Assembly (NCBI GenBank): GCA_021495925.1
Contig: JAKEKT010000064.1
Coordinates: 62,001-126,000, forward strand
Direction: 5' to 3'
DNA from: Diplodia intermedia
Lineage: Eukaryota > Ascomycota > Dothideomycetes > Botryosphaeriales > Botryosphaeriaceae
DNA length: 64,000 bases
Shown here piece by piece: positions 10,769-20,143 of the stretch (the first letter of the stretch is position 1; each line of letters opens with the position of its first letter). The position numbers were made by a program, and so were the translations under genes. Below the pieces are notes generated by a model that saw only the letters and a program-made list of their open reading frames with translations, had not been told where the DNA came from and did no database searches.

Positions 10769-11675
10769 TCAGTCCTGGCGATCGCCCATGTTCTTCGCGT
10801 GGGCGGTGGCCTTGATGATTGCATCCGCAAATGCCGCACGCACGCCGTGTCTCTCCAACTCGACCAGCCCGGCGATGGTGGCGCCGCCCGGCGACGAAAT
10901 GGCGTCTCTCAGCGCGGCCGGATGCTGGCCTTCTTGCAGCATCAAGCCCAGTCCCCTGAAGCACTGGGCGGCAACGGCGACGGCTGTTTGGCGTGGGAGC
11001 CCCTCTTGCACGGCGCCATTGACGAGGCCGTCAACACCGACGGTGGTCAAGGCATAGCACGCGCCCGTCAGCACCGTGGCCACGTCGTAGGCCGCCTCTG
11101 GCACCTGCTCGACGCGCCCAACCCGCTCGAACAGCCAGGTGGTGAATTCGGTGAGTTCGGCAGAGGCGGCGGCGGGGTCGGAGATGAGCGTCATCGACTG
11201 GCGCTTGCGGGCGCCGATGTTGGGCATGGCCCGGATGATGTCGAATCTGTCCTTGCCCTCGCGCGATGCCGAGAGCACGCTGCGGATCTGCGGCGTGGTG
11301 ACGCCGGCCAGGATGCTGATGATCTTTTTGCCGTACAGCGCGTCGCCCATGCCCTTCGCGCCGAGCACCTGCTGCAGCTGGTACGGCTTGTGCGAGAGCA
11401 GCACCGCGTCGGACCTCTCGACTACGCCCACGTTGCCACCGGCCACGACGGTGATGTCTGGGCTGATGCGCTGCAACAGCCTCTCGACCCTGGTGGCCGA
11501 CGCTTCGCTGCGCACGCATGCCGTGATGTGCTTGATGCGCTTCGGCACTTCGGTTTTCGGCAGCCCCTCCAGGATATTCATGGCCATGGTCCCTGTGAGC
11601 CATTGTGTCAGCCCGCATGCCCCCCTCTTTAGGTGCTGCTAGGACCTCACCGCATCCCAGAATTGCGAGACGCAT
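10769..11675 (-). CDS. pyrroline-5-carboxylate reductase
   Basis: Reduces L-1-pyrroline-5-carboxylate to L-proline with NAD(P)H, the last step of proline synthesis. Exon 1 is 11675-11651, the intron 11650-11593, exon 2 11592-10769; 282 aa. The protein opens with MRLAILGCGTMA, the dinucleotide-binding loop, has RAMPNIGARK (usually RxMPNTP in the family) and the signature region (VLTGACYALT ... AISSPGGATIAGLVELERHGVRAA, positions near the C-terminus), at the normal family length. A CGG-N9-CCG element sits about 92 bp upstream of the ATG. The genome probably has another housekeeping copy, since this one sits among catabolic genes; that is inference. It can also be considered for cyclic imines such as pyrroline-2-carboxylate. 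Confidence 0.93.
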
Positions 11676-11766
11676 CGTGGCGGCGGGCGTTGGTCGATGA
11701 TGCTGGAAGAGAAGAACAGAAGTCCCGTCGTCGTTTCACTGCCCGTCCAAGCTCGGACCACGACCA

Positions 11767-11781
11767 CGGCATTGGACTCCG
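11767..11781 (-). promoter_or_regulatory. putative zinc-cluster operator, P5C reductase promoter
   Basis: On the minus strand CGG-AGTCCAATG-CCG, about 92 bp upstream of the P5C reductase ATG. It shares its spacer core (RRTCCAWKK) with sites near 19.8, 21.4 and 26.3 kb. Confidence 0.55.
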
Positions 11782-11925
11782 ACAACCAAATCACAAATTC
11801 CATCACCGCCAGCAGCGATCGCCACCCAGCAGCGAGTCTTACGAGTGAACAGGGTAGCTACGCAGCTTCGCCAGTGGTAAAAATCGATCTATCAACAGCC
11901 CACATTTCAAGCTATCTTCAGTCCC

Positions 11926-12893
11926 TTACTCCAAAAACTCACCCTTCGTGACATGCAGCTCATACTGATAATCCGGCTGAAACTCACAATACAAACTCTC
12001 CGGATCACTCGTCATCTTGAACGTCCACGCCGCGACATCGTCCGGGATAAGCACCTTCTTCCACCCACCCCCGGCGGCCGCCGCATCCGCCTTCAGCTGC
12101 GCCTCACAGCTCCTCTCCAACAAGGTAAACAGATACGCCGCCTCATCCACCGTGCTCCCCACCGTCAACAGCCCGTGATTCCTCAAAATCAAACCTTTCC
12201 CCCTCTCCCCCAGCGCCTCGGCCAGCCGCCGCCCCTCGGCATCGTCCAGCACCAGGCCGCCGCACTCGTCGTACACGCCGTGCGCCTCGCCGAAGAAGTT
12301 GCACACGTCCTGGTTGAGCATCTCCAGCCGCCGCCCGAAGCTCGACCACGCCCGCCCGTTGACGCTGTGCGCGTGGCACGCCGCGACCACGTGCGGGTAC
12401 CGCCGGTGGATGTGCCCGTGGATCGTGAACCCGGCCGCGTTGGCCGGCTGCGCCGCGTTGCCGCCCACCGGCTCGCCGCGCTCGTTGAGCAGGATGAAGT
12501 CCGACACGGTGAGGAGCCCGAAGTGCCGGCCGATGCTGGTGGGAAAATTCGGTTTAGTCACTGGTGGGAATGTATGTATGCGACTGACTATACTCACGGG
12601 TTCGTCCAGAAACAGTCGGGGTGCTCCGGGTCGCGCAGCGAGATGTGGCCCGCCATGCCCTCCGTGTAGCCCTTGCGCGCGAAGATGCGGAACGCGCCGG
12701 CCATGTGCTCGAGCATCCACCGCCGCTGCTTGTCGACCGATGTGAAGGTGGGGATGCCGGCGAGGGTGACGGCGCCTTGCGAGATGGCTTGGATTGCCGT
12801 CGGCTCGCTTGGCTTTTGCTTGTTGGTGTCTTGCTTCCCATTGTCGAAGAGCTGTTGGGTCGCGGCCGGCGTGGTGGTGGGGGCGGGTGCCAT
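11926..12893 (-). CDS. class II aldolase/adducin-family protein
   Basis: Cytosolic metal-dependent aldolase-fold enzyme of 301 aa. Exon 1 12893-12598, intron 12597-12536, exon 2 12535-11926. Family marks: GHISLRDPEHPDCFWTNP, the metal-binding HGHIHRRYPHVVAACHAHS with closely spaced histidines, and the later LRNHGLLTVG. The N-terminus is Pro/Thr/Ala-rich low complexity. Fungal members are usually of unknown substrate; the fold serves fuculose-phosphate-type aldolases, ribulose-phosphate epimerases and 3-oxo-4-phosphate decarboxylases, so the exact reaction cannot be read. It is co-oriented with P5C reductase and the upstream zinc-cluster factor; its stop is about 250 bp from the P5C reductase start. 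Confidence 0.88.
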
Positions 12894-13477
12894 GGTTGTT
12901 CAGGGGTGATGTGGTGTGTTTCGGGGAGTTGTAGAGGTGCGTGCTGTTTGGCAAAACTGTTTTTTGGTGCAGCTGGGACGCTTGATAATAAAGCCGTGAG
13001 GATGTTTAGCGCTTGATAATGAATAAGTTGGTGAGGGCCGCTCCAGCATTTCGATCGAGCATGTGGAGTGGCAAATTCCCTTGATCATGCTACGGCGCTT
13101 CTCGAGCCGTTGCGCTGTCACTTGCCCTCTCGGGAGTGGACTGCCTATTTTGGAGATCGAGTGATGCATGCAGATCACCAAATGCGATTCAGCCGATCAA
13201 CTACACACCCAGCGTGCGAGACAGAACGGATTTCCTCAATTTTCCCCGGGAGTAAGTTTCGAAAAATCATTGGGTTCCTATACCGGACTTCACGACTGTC
13301 AAAGCGTGCTTGAGCCAAAAGTGTTTTTCACAGACTCCGTCGCTTTCCACCAATAACAATTCTCCACAACGAATTCTGCTTAGGGTGATTGGCCGGGGTG
13401 ATTGGTTGCATCTGTCAGCTTGGTTCAATTAGTTGCACAAATTTATCCAAGCATTTTTCCCATAATGTGAAACATCC
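12894..13477. other. promoter region of the class II aldolase
   Basis: No gene seen. Contains the aldolase 5' flank and then the 3' flank of the amidohydrolase relic. I found no CGG-N9-CCG element here. Confidence 0.5.
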
Positions 13478-14049
13478 TCAAAGCACTGGCTTCGACTGCC
13501 TCTTATCAGCCACCGGTAGCCGCAACGCCCTTATCGCATTCCCACCAATGAAATTCTCCACGACTTCCTTCCTCAGACCTCCATCGCCATTCACCAGATA
13601 CCTATCAACAGCATCAACGCAAGCCTTCCATCCCAGCTACGGGAAATTCGTCCCAAACATGACCTTCCGCCTTGTCGTGTTCGCGAACACCATAAATTCC
13701 TTTGCATAGTATTTGGGCGACCAAGCTCAAGCATCGAAATACACATTCTCTGATTCAACGCCATACTGACCGTCTCCGCCGCCCAGGGGTAGCCCAAGTG
13801 TCCGCAAACGATCTTCAAGTCGGGAAACTTGAGCGCTATGGTGTCGATATACCGCACTGGCCGGTCGACTTCGCTGAGGCAAAGCGAAGCCGCGTGGCCG
13901 ACCTGTGTAAAGAAAGGGACGTCGAGCTCGACGCACTTGACGAACAGCGGCCAGTAGTGGGCGCCCGTCGGCGGCAGGTTCCGCAGCCAGGGAACGATCC
14001 TTAATCCTTTGAAGCCTTCGATGCGGACGTAGTGGTCCAACTCCGCCAC
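13478..14049 (-). pseudogene. amidohydrolase-2 family relic
   Basis: The minus strand encodes the C-terminal half of a TIM-barrel amidohydrolase of the COG2159/PF04909 type: GFKGLRIVPWLRNLPP, PFFTQVGH, FPDLKIVCGHLGYPW, and after a frame shift near 13750 ENVYFDA, SPKYYAKEFM and KVMFGTNFP. Two in-frame stops follow (TGA 13727-13729 and TAG 13637-13639) before the natural end at TGA 13478-13480. The N-terminal half is missing; similarity stops at 14049, exactly where a repetitive stretch begins. Multiple lesions make it clearly dead. Intact members are metal-dependent hydrolases or decarboxylases of aromatic and heterocyclic acids. Confidence 0.82.
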
Positions 14050-14290
14050 GTGGGTAATTTTATCCCGCTTGATCGAATTACTATTAAGCGCTCAGCTTGT
14101 AAGTGGGTGATTTTACCCCGCTCAGTTATAAGCGGTTGAATAGTAGAAGTAGATACTGCTAATTATAGTACTTATATACGAAGGATCGCGCTTGTAAGCG
14201 CTTATCAAGCCTTTAATTAAGCCAAGCGCAAGCGAGGGTCGCTTGCGTAATCCCCCGCTCCAGCTTGCAAGCGATTTAAGCTGCGAACCC
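14050..14290. repeat. short repeat element next to the amidohydrolase truncation
   Basis: Contains a 21-bp direct repeat at 14050-14070 and 14103-14123 (GTGGGTRATTTTAYCCCGCTY), the copies differing only by transitions, and several palindromic motifs of the form GCTTGYAAGCG (near 14094, 14188 and 14261). Lower GC than its flanks. Probably a small transposon remnant that broke the amidohydrolase; family unknown. Confidence 0.6.
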
Positions 14291-14492
14291 TGTTCCCACT
14301 ATGGAGTGGAAACCTACACCAGGCTCTTCTCCGTCCAGTATGAATGGAGTGGGATTACCAACTTACACCGGGCCACTCCGTAACAAACATCGTCATGTCT
14401 CCGATCATGTCTCCGAAAGACGGGGTATCGGAGTAAGCGGAGACTGGAGTGAATCCCCCAAACACCTCTCGCCGACGCTTACACATGGAGAG

Positions 14493-14499
14493 TATTTAA
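14493..14499 (+). promoter_or_regulatory. TATA-like box of the decarboxylase gene
   Basis: TATTTAA about 110 bp upstream of the ATG at 14609, followed by a C-rich leader, typical of strongly expressed fungal genes. Confidence 0.45.
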
Positions 14500-14608
14500 C
14501 TGCTCCCACGATCCAGACACGCCGTGCTTTCTCCCACAAGCCCCACTCCCCTCCACAAGAACCACTTCCATCCCCCCATCCATCCACCCCATCCCCCCTC
14601 TCCCAGCC

Positions 14609-16396
14609 ATGGCCACCCCCAGAGTCCCCCTAGCGCAATACCTCTTCATCCGCCTCTCCCAACTCGGCATCACCTCCATCCACGGCGTCCCGGGCGACTA
14701 CAACCTCACGCTCCTCGACCACATCGACGCGCGCGCGGGCCAGCGCTGGGTCGGCAACGCCGCCGAGCTCAGCGCCGGCTACGCCGCCGACGGCTACGCG
14801 CGCACCAAGGGCGCCGGCGCGCTCGTGACCTGCTTCGGCGTCGGCGAGCTGTCGGTCCTCAACGCCATCGCCGGCGCATACGCCGAGAAGGCCGCCGTCG
14901 TGCACGTCGTCGGCACGCCGCCGCGGCGCGCGCGGGAGGCGCGCGCGTGTCTGCACCACACGCTGGGGGACGGCGATCATGGCGTGTTTGCGAAGATGTA
15001 TGAGAGCGTGACGGTGGCGCAGGCGGTGCTGATGGATGCGGAGACGGCGCCGGCGATGGTCGATGCCGTGTTGAGGGAGTGTGTGAGGCAGAGCTGTCCG
15101 GTGTATCTCGCGGTGCCGATGGATATGGTTGCGGCGGAGGTGGCGGCGCCCGCGTCGCCGATTGTCCTGTCCGTCGCGGGCGGCGGCGACGAAGGCGTCG
15201 AGGATAAGGTCGTCGGGGCGCTTTTTGCCAAGATGCTGGGGGCGGAGAGGCCGCTGATACTCGTGGATGGCTTCACGGCTCGCTTCGATATCCGAGACGA
15301 AGTGAACGAGTTGGTGCGGGTGACAGGATACCCGACGCTGACGACGCCGTTCGGGAAGAGCATCGTGCGCGAGACACTGCCCAGTTTCTGCGGCGTCTGG
15401 GCGGGTCTGGCTGGCGACCCGGCGCATCAGCGGTGGGTGGAGGACTGCGACCTGGTGCTGCGCTTCGGCCCGCTCGACTCGGACGTCAACACCTTTGGCT
15501 TCACCGCGAAGCCGAACCCCGACGTCGCCGTGACCTTTGAGCGGTACTCGGTGCAGATGCCGGGCGGCGAGGGAGCATCAGCGGCCGCCGCCGCCACCAC
15601 CACCACCGCGTTGTCGACCAAGTCCGTTCTCCAGAAACTCCTGAAGCGGCTGGCCGACTCGTCCAGCGCGCCGCTCCCCGCCCCGCAGCCCTTCCCCGAG
15701 AACCGCGAGCTCCCGCAAGAACAGCTGAAAAACTTCTCGCCCCCGGCACCGGACTCGCCTGTCGACCAGCAGTCCTTCTGGCTGCGCATGTCCGCCTTCC
15801 TCCGCGCCGGCGACGTCGTCCTCACCGAGACCGGCACCGCCTTCTACGGCGGCCAGAGCCTCGCGCTCCCGGACAACACACGGCTGCTCAACTCCTCCAT
15901 CTGGCTCTCCATCGGCTACGCGCTCGCCGCCACCCAAGGCGTCGCGCTGGCGCAGAGGGAACTCGCCAACAGCGCATCATCGACGCCCGGCCGCACCATC
16001 CTCTTCGAGGGCGAGGGCAGCTTCCAGCTAACGGCTGAGGCCATCAGCGACATTGCCCGCAACAGGCTGGACGTCGTCATCTTCGTGCTGAACAACAACG
16101 GGTACGCGGTCGAGCGCATCATCCACGGTTTCCACGCCGAGTACAACGACGTGCAGCCGTGGCGCTATCTCAACGCCCCGGCCTTCTTCGGCGCGCCGCT
16201 GGATGACCCGGCGTATCCGGTGAGAACGAGGAGGGCGGGGACGTGGGGGGAGCTGGAGGATGCGCTGGGGGATCGGCGGCTGGTGGAGGGGAGGGGGCTG
16301 AATGTCGTCGAGGTGTGCATGGGGATGGGGGATGCGCCGGCGTCGATGGTCAAGTTTGCGGATTATCTGAACAAACGCAATAAGGGTGGCTTGTGA
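14609..16396 (+). CDS. thiamine-diphosphate-dependent pyruvate/2-oxo-acid decarboxylase
   Basis: Single-exon, 595-aa cytosolic enzyme of the pyruvate decarboxylase family, which turns a 2-oxo acid into an aldehyde and CO2. ATG in a strong context (CAGCCATGG). Visible catalytic residues: Asp in GVPGDYNL, Glu in NAAELSAGYAADGYAR, the His pair in CLHHTLGDGDH, and the Glu in NNNGYAVERIIHG. The ThDP/Mg motif reads GEGS ... LNNNG instead of the usual GDGS ... NN, a conservative Asp-to-Glu change. Ala- and Thr-rich insertions appear near residues 320-335. Divergent from the standard fermentative enzyme, so indole-pyruvate, phenylpyruvate or branched 2-oxo acids are possible substrates; the dead aromatic-type aminotransferase next door hints at this. 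Confidence 0.9.
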   Translation: MATPRVPLAQYLFIRLSQLGITSIHGVPGDYNLTLLDHIDARAGQRWVGNAAELSAGYAADGYARTKGAGALVTCFGVGELSVLNAIAGAYAEKAAVVHVVGTPPRRAREARACLHHTLGDGDHGVFAKMYESVTVAQAVLMDAETAPAMVDAVLRECVRQSCPVYLAVPMDMVAAEVAAPASPIVLSVAGGGDEGVEDKVVGALFAKMLGAERPLILVDGFTARFDIRDEVNELVRVTGYPTLTTPFGKSIVRETLPSFCGVWAGLAGDPAHQRWVEDCDLVLRFGPLDSDVNTFGFTAKPNPDVAVTFERYSVQMPGGEGASAAAAATTTTALSTKSVLQKLLKRLADSSSAPLPAPQPFPENRELPQEQLKNFSPPAPDSPVDQQSFWLRMSAFLRAGDVVLTETGTAFYGGQSLALPDNTRLLNSSIWLSIGYALAATQGVALAQRELANSASSTPGRTILFEGEGSFQLTAEAISDIARNRLDVVIFVLNNNGYAVERIIHGFHAEYNDVQPWRYLNAPAFFGAPLDDPAYPVRTRRAGTWGELEDALGDRRLVEGRGLNVVEVCMGMGDAPASMVKFADYLNKRNKGGL

Positions 16397-16454
16397 GATG
16401 TTGAGCGTCAAAGCAGTGACAGTCAGATAATTATCGACAATACCCTCATTTTGC

Positions 16455-18058
16455 TTGTCTTCTTCATCATCCCCCAAAATGGCACTGAAGACCCCTACCC
16501 AGCGCAGAGAGATCAGTGCAACTCAATGTGGAGTTGAGGTGCCGTGCAGTAGCCAGATGTTCAAGACTAGCTGCCACCAGCATAAGCCTTCATCTCTAGA
16601 ATGGGACCGTGAGTTCTCTTCCCTCGCTCCCTCCATGCTACCAAGCATGACATGTCAGATGGTCTCAGCATATACGACCTCACCGTTGCTTTGAATTACA
16701 GCCAGGGGAGCGGCGCAGCACAATTGCTACGCTGGATCACGAGCACACGGAAATGGTCCATGACCCCCCATACCCCGACTGGCAGTGCACCATGACCATT
16801 GGCAACACGTCTGCCTTGGACATGGCTTTGCGCATGTTCGCTGCCCAGGGATGTCGTCTTGTCAGATGACTATACCTTTGCTACCGCCGTCGAAACAGCA
16901 GCGCCCATGGGAGTTGGCTTTGCTGTGGTGGAGATGGACGATGAGGTAATGCTTCCGGCGAGCCTGCGCGACACGCTCGAGAACTGGGATACGATGGCTC
17001 GCGGAGGCGCGCCCAGACCTTTCCTGCTGTACACTATACCGACTGGCTAGAATCCTACAGGCGCCACGCAGAGCGTCCATCGTCGCCGAGACCACTACCG
17101 TGTGGCGCAAGAGTATGACTTGGTCATCTTGGAAGATGACCCGTACTACTTTCTTCAGATGGATCCTTTCGTCGCAGTCAAAGAAAACACCGGGGCTGCT
17201 GCGGAGCTGCTTCCGTCGAGCCAATTGCTCGAGATGTTGGTCCCGTCGTACCTCAGCATGGACACGAATGGAAGGGTTGTTCGCATGGACTCGTTCAGTA
17301 AAGTCGTCAGCCCTGGTACTCGGCTTGGCTGGATCACTGCCTCGCCACAGATCGTGGAGCAGTACAAGCATCACGCTGATGTCTCAACGCAAGGCCCTTC
17401 CGGTTTGAATCAACTGGCCTTTTTCAAACTCCTTGATGGACATCTGGGCCATCCTGGCTACCTCGACTGGTTGCTGCATATTCGCAGGCAATACACAATG
17501 CGTCGAGACTTCACCCTGGCCGCCTGCGAGCGGTATCTACCACGAAATATTGTAAGGTGGATTAGTCCCCCGCAAGCTGGCATGATTGTAAGTGCAAAGA
17601 CACTCCTGCTCGATCTAGAATCGTATTAACCTCTGATGAGTGCGAAGGATGATCGATTAGGTGGTGCTGCAGGCGGTGGGTTATATCACCGCCTGCCAGC
17701 AAACTAAGCTAAGCCTAATCGAGCAAGATGCAAACAACCCGCTTGTGGCCTCATGAATAAGGCATGCCTGCCAGGGCTGCCGCTCAACCTCTGAGTGTAG
17801 CAATGGCTGAAGGTCGAGGGGAGCAGCCATCCTCAAGCTGGAGCCAAGACTGTGGCCGAGATAGAAGAAGAGATCTGGCTTGAGAGTATCAAGCAAGGAG
17901 CTCTTGTAGCACGCGGCAGTTGGTTCTATGTAGGGGGCGGGAAGCCGCATGGCGACATCTATTTCCGAATAACCTTTGCGGCTGCTTCACTTGACAATAT
18001 TGCGGAGGCTGTGTCGCGGATTCGAAAAGCTGTAAACCGAGTCTTCTGTCTAGAGTAG
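16455..18058 (+). pseudogene. aromatic/alpha-aminoadipate-type aminotransferase, decayed
   Basis: Remains of a fold-type I PLP aminotransferase of the fungal Aro8 group. In order: NYSQGSGAAQLLRW, GNTSALDMALRMFA, DDYTFATAVETAAPMGVGF, GGAPRPFLLYTIPTG, NPTGATQ, DLVILEDDPYYFLQM, the PLP-lysine segment MDSFSKVVSPGTRLGWI, and the C-terminal RGSWFYVGGGKPHGD ... FRITFAAASLDN. Lesions: a frame shift near 16740, another near 16850, and TAG at 17048-17050 (CAG to TAG). The part around the intron after PPQAGMI (17588 on) is interrupted by a hairpin element. Dead. Intact relatives transfer amino groups between aromatic amino acids or 2-aminoadipate and 2-oxoglutarate. Confidence 0.85.
17654..17721. repeat. 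nested inverted repeat inside the aminotransferase pseudogene
   Basis: Outer arms CGATTAGG (17654-17661) and CCTAATCG (17714-17721); inner arms GCAGGCGGTG (17669-17678) and CACCGCCTGC (17687-17696), perfect 10-bp complements around an 8-base loop. Flanked by non-homologous sequence where the aminotransferase should continue. Could be a MITE-like insertion. Confidence 0.7.
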
Positions 18059-18101
18059 AAGAACAGTCATTCCATTCCAATGCCAAAAATCTATACCCGC
18101 T

Positions 18102-19641
18102 CTACAACTTCGCCAATACGCCGTCTGGTTTCAAAACAGACAGGTGGCTTCTGCATATCTCGTCCACCGACTTGCACCTACAACAGATCAGATCGCACTA
18201 CCTGGTAGAGATATAGGGGGAGAACTTACCCTGTCAAGGCCATCGTTGCCTTAAACTCTCGCATGAGTATTTTGATGGCAAGATCCACACCCGCTTCACC
18301 ATTGTACTAGTCCAGAGGTCAGTAAAACACCGATTGGGGATCTTCAGCACAGCGTCCTTACCACCAAACCCCAAACCGCCACCCTTCCCACGAAACAATA
18401 GTCAGCACCCAAGGCAAGCGCCTTGAAGATATCAGAACCACGCCTGATGCCGCCGTCCACAGCAATGCCGATCTTGCCCTTGGCCACAGGAGCGCATTCG
18501 CGCAGGGCATCCAAAGTAGCCGGCACACCATCCAACTGGCGGCCGCCATGGTTAGAGATGACCACGCCATCGAGCTTGTGCCTGATAGCGAGCAGGACGT
18601 CCTCGGGGGTGTAGACTGCAACGCAAAGCGTCAGCGCCAGCAACTCGCGACAACAAGAACCTCGCCCCTACCTCCTTTCAGCCATATCTCCATGCTCGTC
18701 TGCTCGCGCAGCCACGGCACAACCGTCTCCCACTCAATCGTCTGGTCTGCCCAACCATCAGTCTCCGCACACACAGGAACCTCACGACGGAAACGGCCTC
18801 ACCATAGCCCGCGCCATTCTCGACCGCCGGCACCTCCTCATCCCCCGGCCGCGCCTCCAAATTCGGCAACCCCAGCTCCTTCGGCAGCGAGAACCCATTC
18901 CGGGCCTCATTCAAGCGATTCCCCAAGACGGGCAGATCGACCGTCAGAAACACCGCCTTGTACCCAGCCGCTTCGCACACACCACATCAGTTCAGCATAC
19001 GCATCGCAACTTCCCCACTGTACGTACGTACCCTCGGCCCGTCTGAGTATCCTCTGCGCCGACGCCTTGTCATTCAGCAACGACACCTGCATGACGTACG
19101 GATTGCCGCCGCCGCCATCCGCGCTCTGCGCCGCCACCTCGCCCAGCTCCGTGTTCGCCCACGACGACAGGCACATGGCGAGCCCGTGGCGGGCGGCGGC
19201 GCGCGAGACGCCGTTTTCGCCGTCCGCGTGCGCCAGCTTCTGCGCCGCGCAGGGGGCGAAGCCGAGGGGGATGGAGGTCTGTTGTTGTCGTGTCAGGATC
19301 CCGGGTTGGCTGTGTACGTACGTAACAAATCACACTATGTACTTGCCTTGACGCCGAAGATGGTTGTCGAGGTGTCGATGGCGCCGACGTTGCGCAGGAT
19401 GCGCGGGCGCAGCTTGTAGCGCGCGTAGGCGGCTTCGTTGTCGTAAAGCGTCGTCATGTCGTCGGCGCCGTGGTTGAAGTATTCTGCCGTGCGGCCTGCC
19501 CGTTAGCGGTGCGGTGGCGGCGTTTGGGTCGTGTCAATATGGCGCACCGCTGATGGTCCGGGGGAGTTTCTTGTCCGCTTCTGCTTTCAGGTCGGAGATG
19601 GTTAGGACCTTGCTGTCGAGCGGTTGCGGGCGATTGGCCAT
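18102..19641 (-). CDS. FMN-dependent alpha-hydroxyacid oxidase, peroxisomal
   Basis: Oxidises 2-hydroxy acids (glycolate, lactate or longer) to 2-oxo acids. 379 aa in eight exons: 19641-19548, 19495-19347, 19278-19032, 18970-18803, 18746-18672, 18615-18362, 18306-18230, 18177-18102. Family marks: EYFNHGADD, IPLGFAPCAAQKLAH, FLTVDLPVLGNR, the active-site VVISNHGGRQLDG and the FMN-binding VDGGIRRGSDIFKALALGA. There is no cytochrome b5 domain, so it is oxidase-like rather than mitochondrial cytochrome b2. The C-terminus is AKL, a PTS1 peroxisome signal. Intron 2 (19346-19279) has a GC donor (AAG|GCAAGT), which is the only in-phase choice. It is divergent from the ketopantoate-reductase-like gene across a 502-bp promoter with paired CGG-N9-CCG sites. 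Confidence 0.92.
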
Positions 19642-19816
19642 TTTGGGGGGTGCAATTGCAAAATGAAAGTACAAGGACGCTGCATTCACAGGGCTTGGAG
19701 TTTATATTTTTTATTCTTTATTTTTTAAATGCGTTACAAAAGACGCAAATGGTCATAGATACCGCAAGTACAGTTTGGAAGCGGAACCGATAATGGTTGG
19801 GACGAGCCCCGCATGC

Positions 19817-19855
19817 CGGAGTCCAAGTCCGAGCTGGCGTCGGAGGCCCGCTCCG
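19817..19855 (+). promoter_or_regulatory. phased zinc-cluster operator array, divergent promoter
   Basis: CGG-N9-CCG-N9-CGG-N9-CCG: CGG 19817-19819, CCG 19829-19831, CGG 19841-19843, CCG 19853-19855. The first unit, CGG-AGTCCAAGT-CCG, carries the TCCA spacer core; the second, CGG-AGGCCCGCT-CCG, does not. Located 176 bp from the oxidase ATG and 288 bp from the reductase ATG. Confidence 0.55.
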
Positions 19856-20143
19856 TGATTGTAGAGCAATCGGCCAATCATGCCGCCAGGGATAGGACTT
19901 CTTTGACTATTCCGGCTAAGTCTGCAGCGGGGAACGACTGATTCGCTTATCATTGCTCCAAGATAGACGGCGAGAATAGTGGCATCTCATGAGCAGCATA
20001 GGCAGCCGATAGCGCACCAATGGGATGACCAGCTCCAAGCTGCACGTAGTAGTGGGGTTGCATGGATTAAAGCTCCTACAATTAAGCTTGCTACGCCTTG
20101 CCTCGAATTCCCACCATCCATACTCAGCTTCACAATCGCCAGC

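Noticed and set aside
10727..11632. 301-codon plus-strand frame
   Set aside because: Antisense shadow of the P5C reductase; starts at GTG and shows no family.
14369..14380. CGG-N6-CCG in the decarboxylase promoter
   Set aside because: Only six fixed bases and different spacing from the cluster motif; expected often by chance.
14630..15427. 265-codon minus-strand frame
   Set aside because: Antisense shadow of the decarboxylase, rich in Arg/His.
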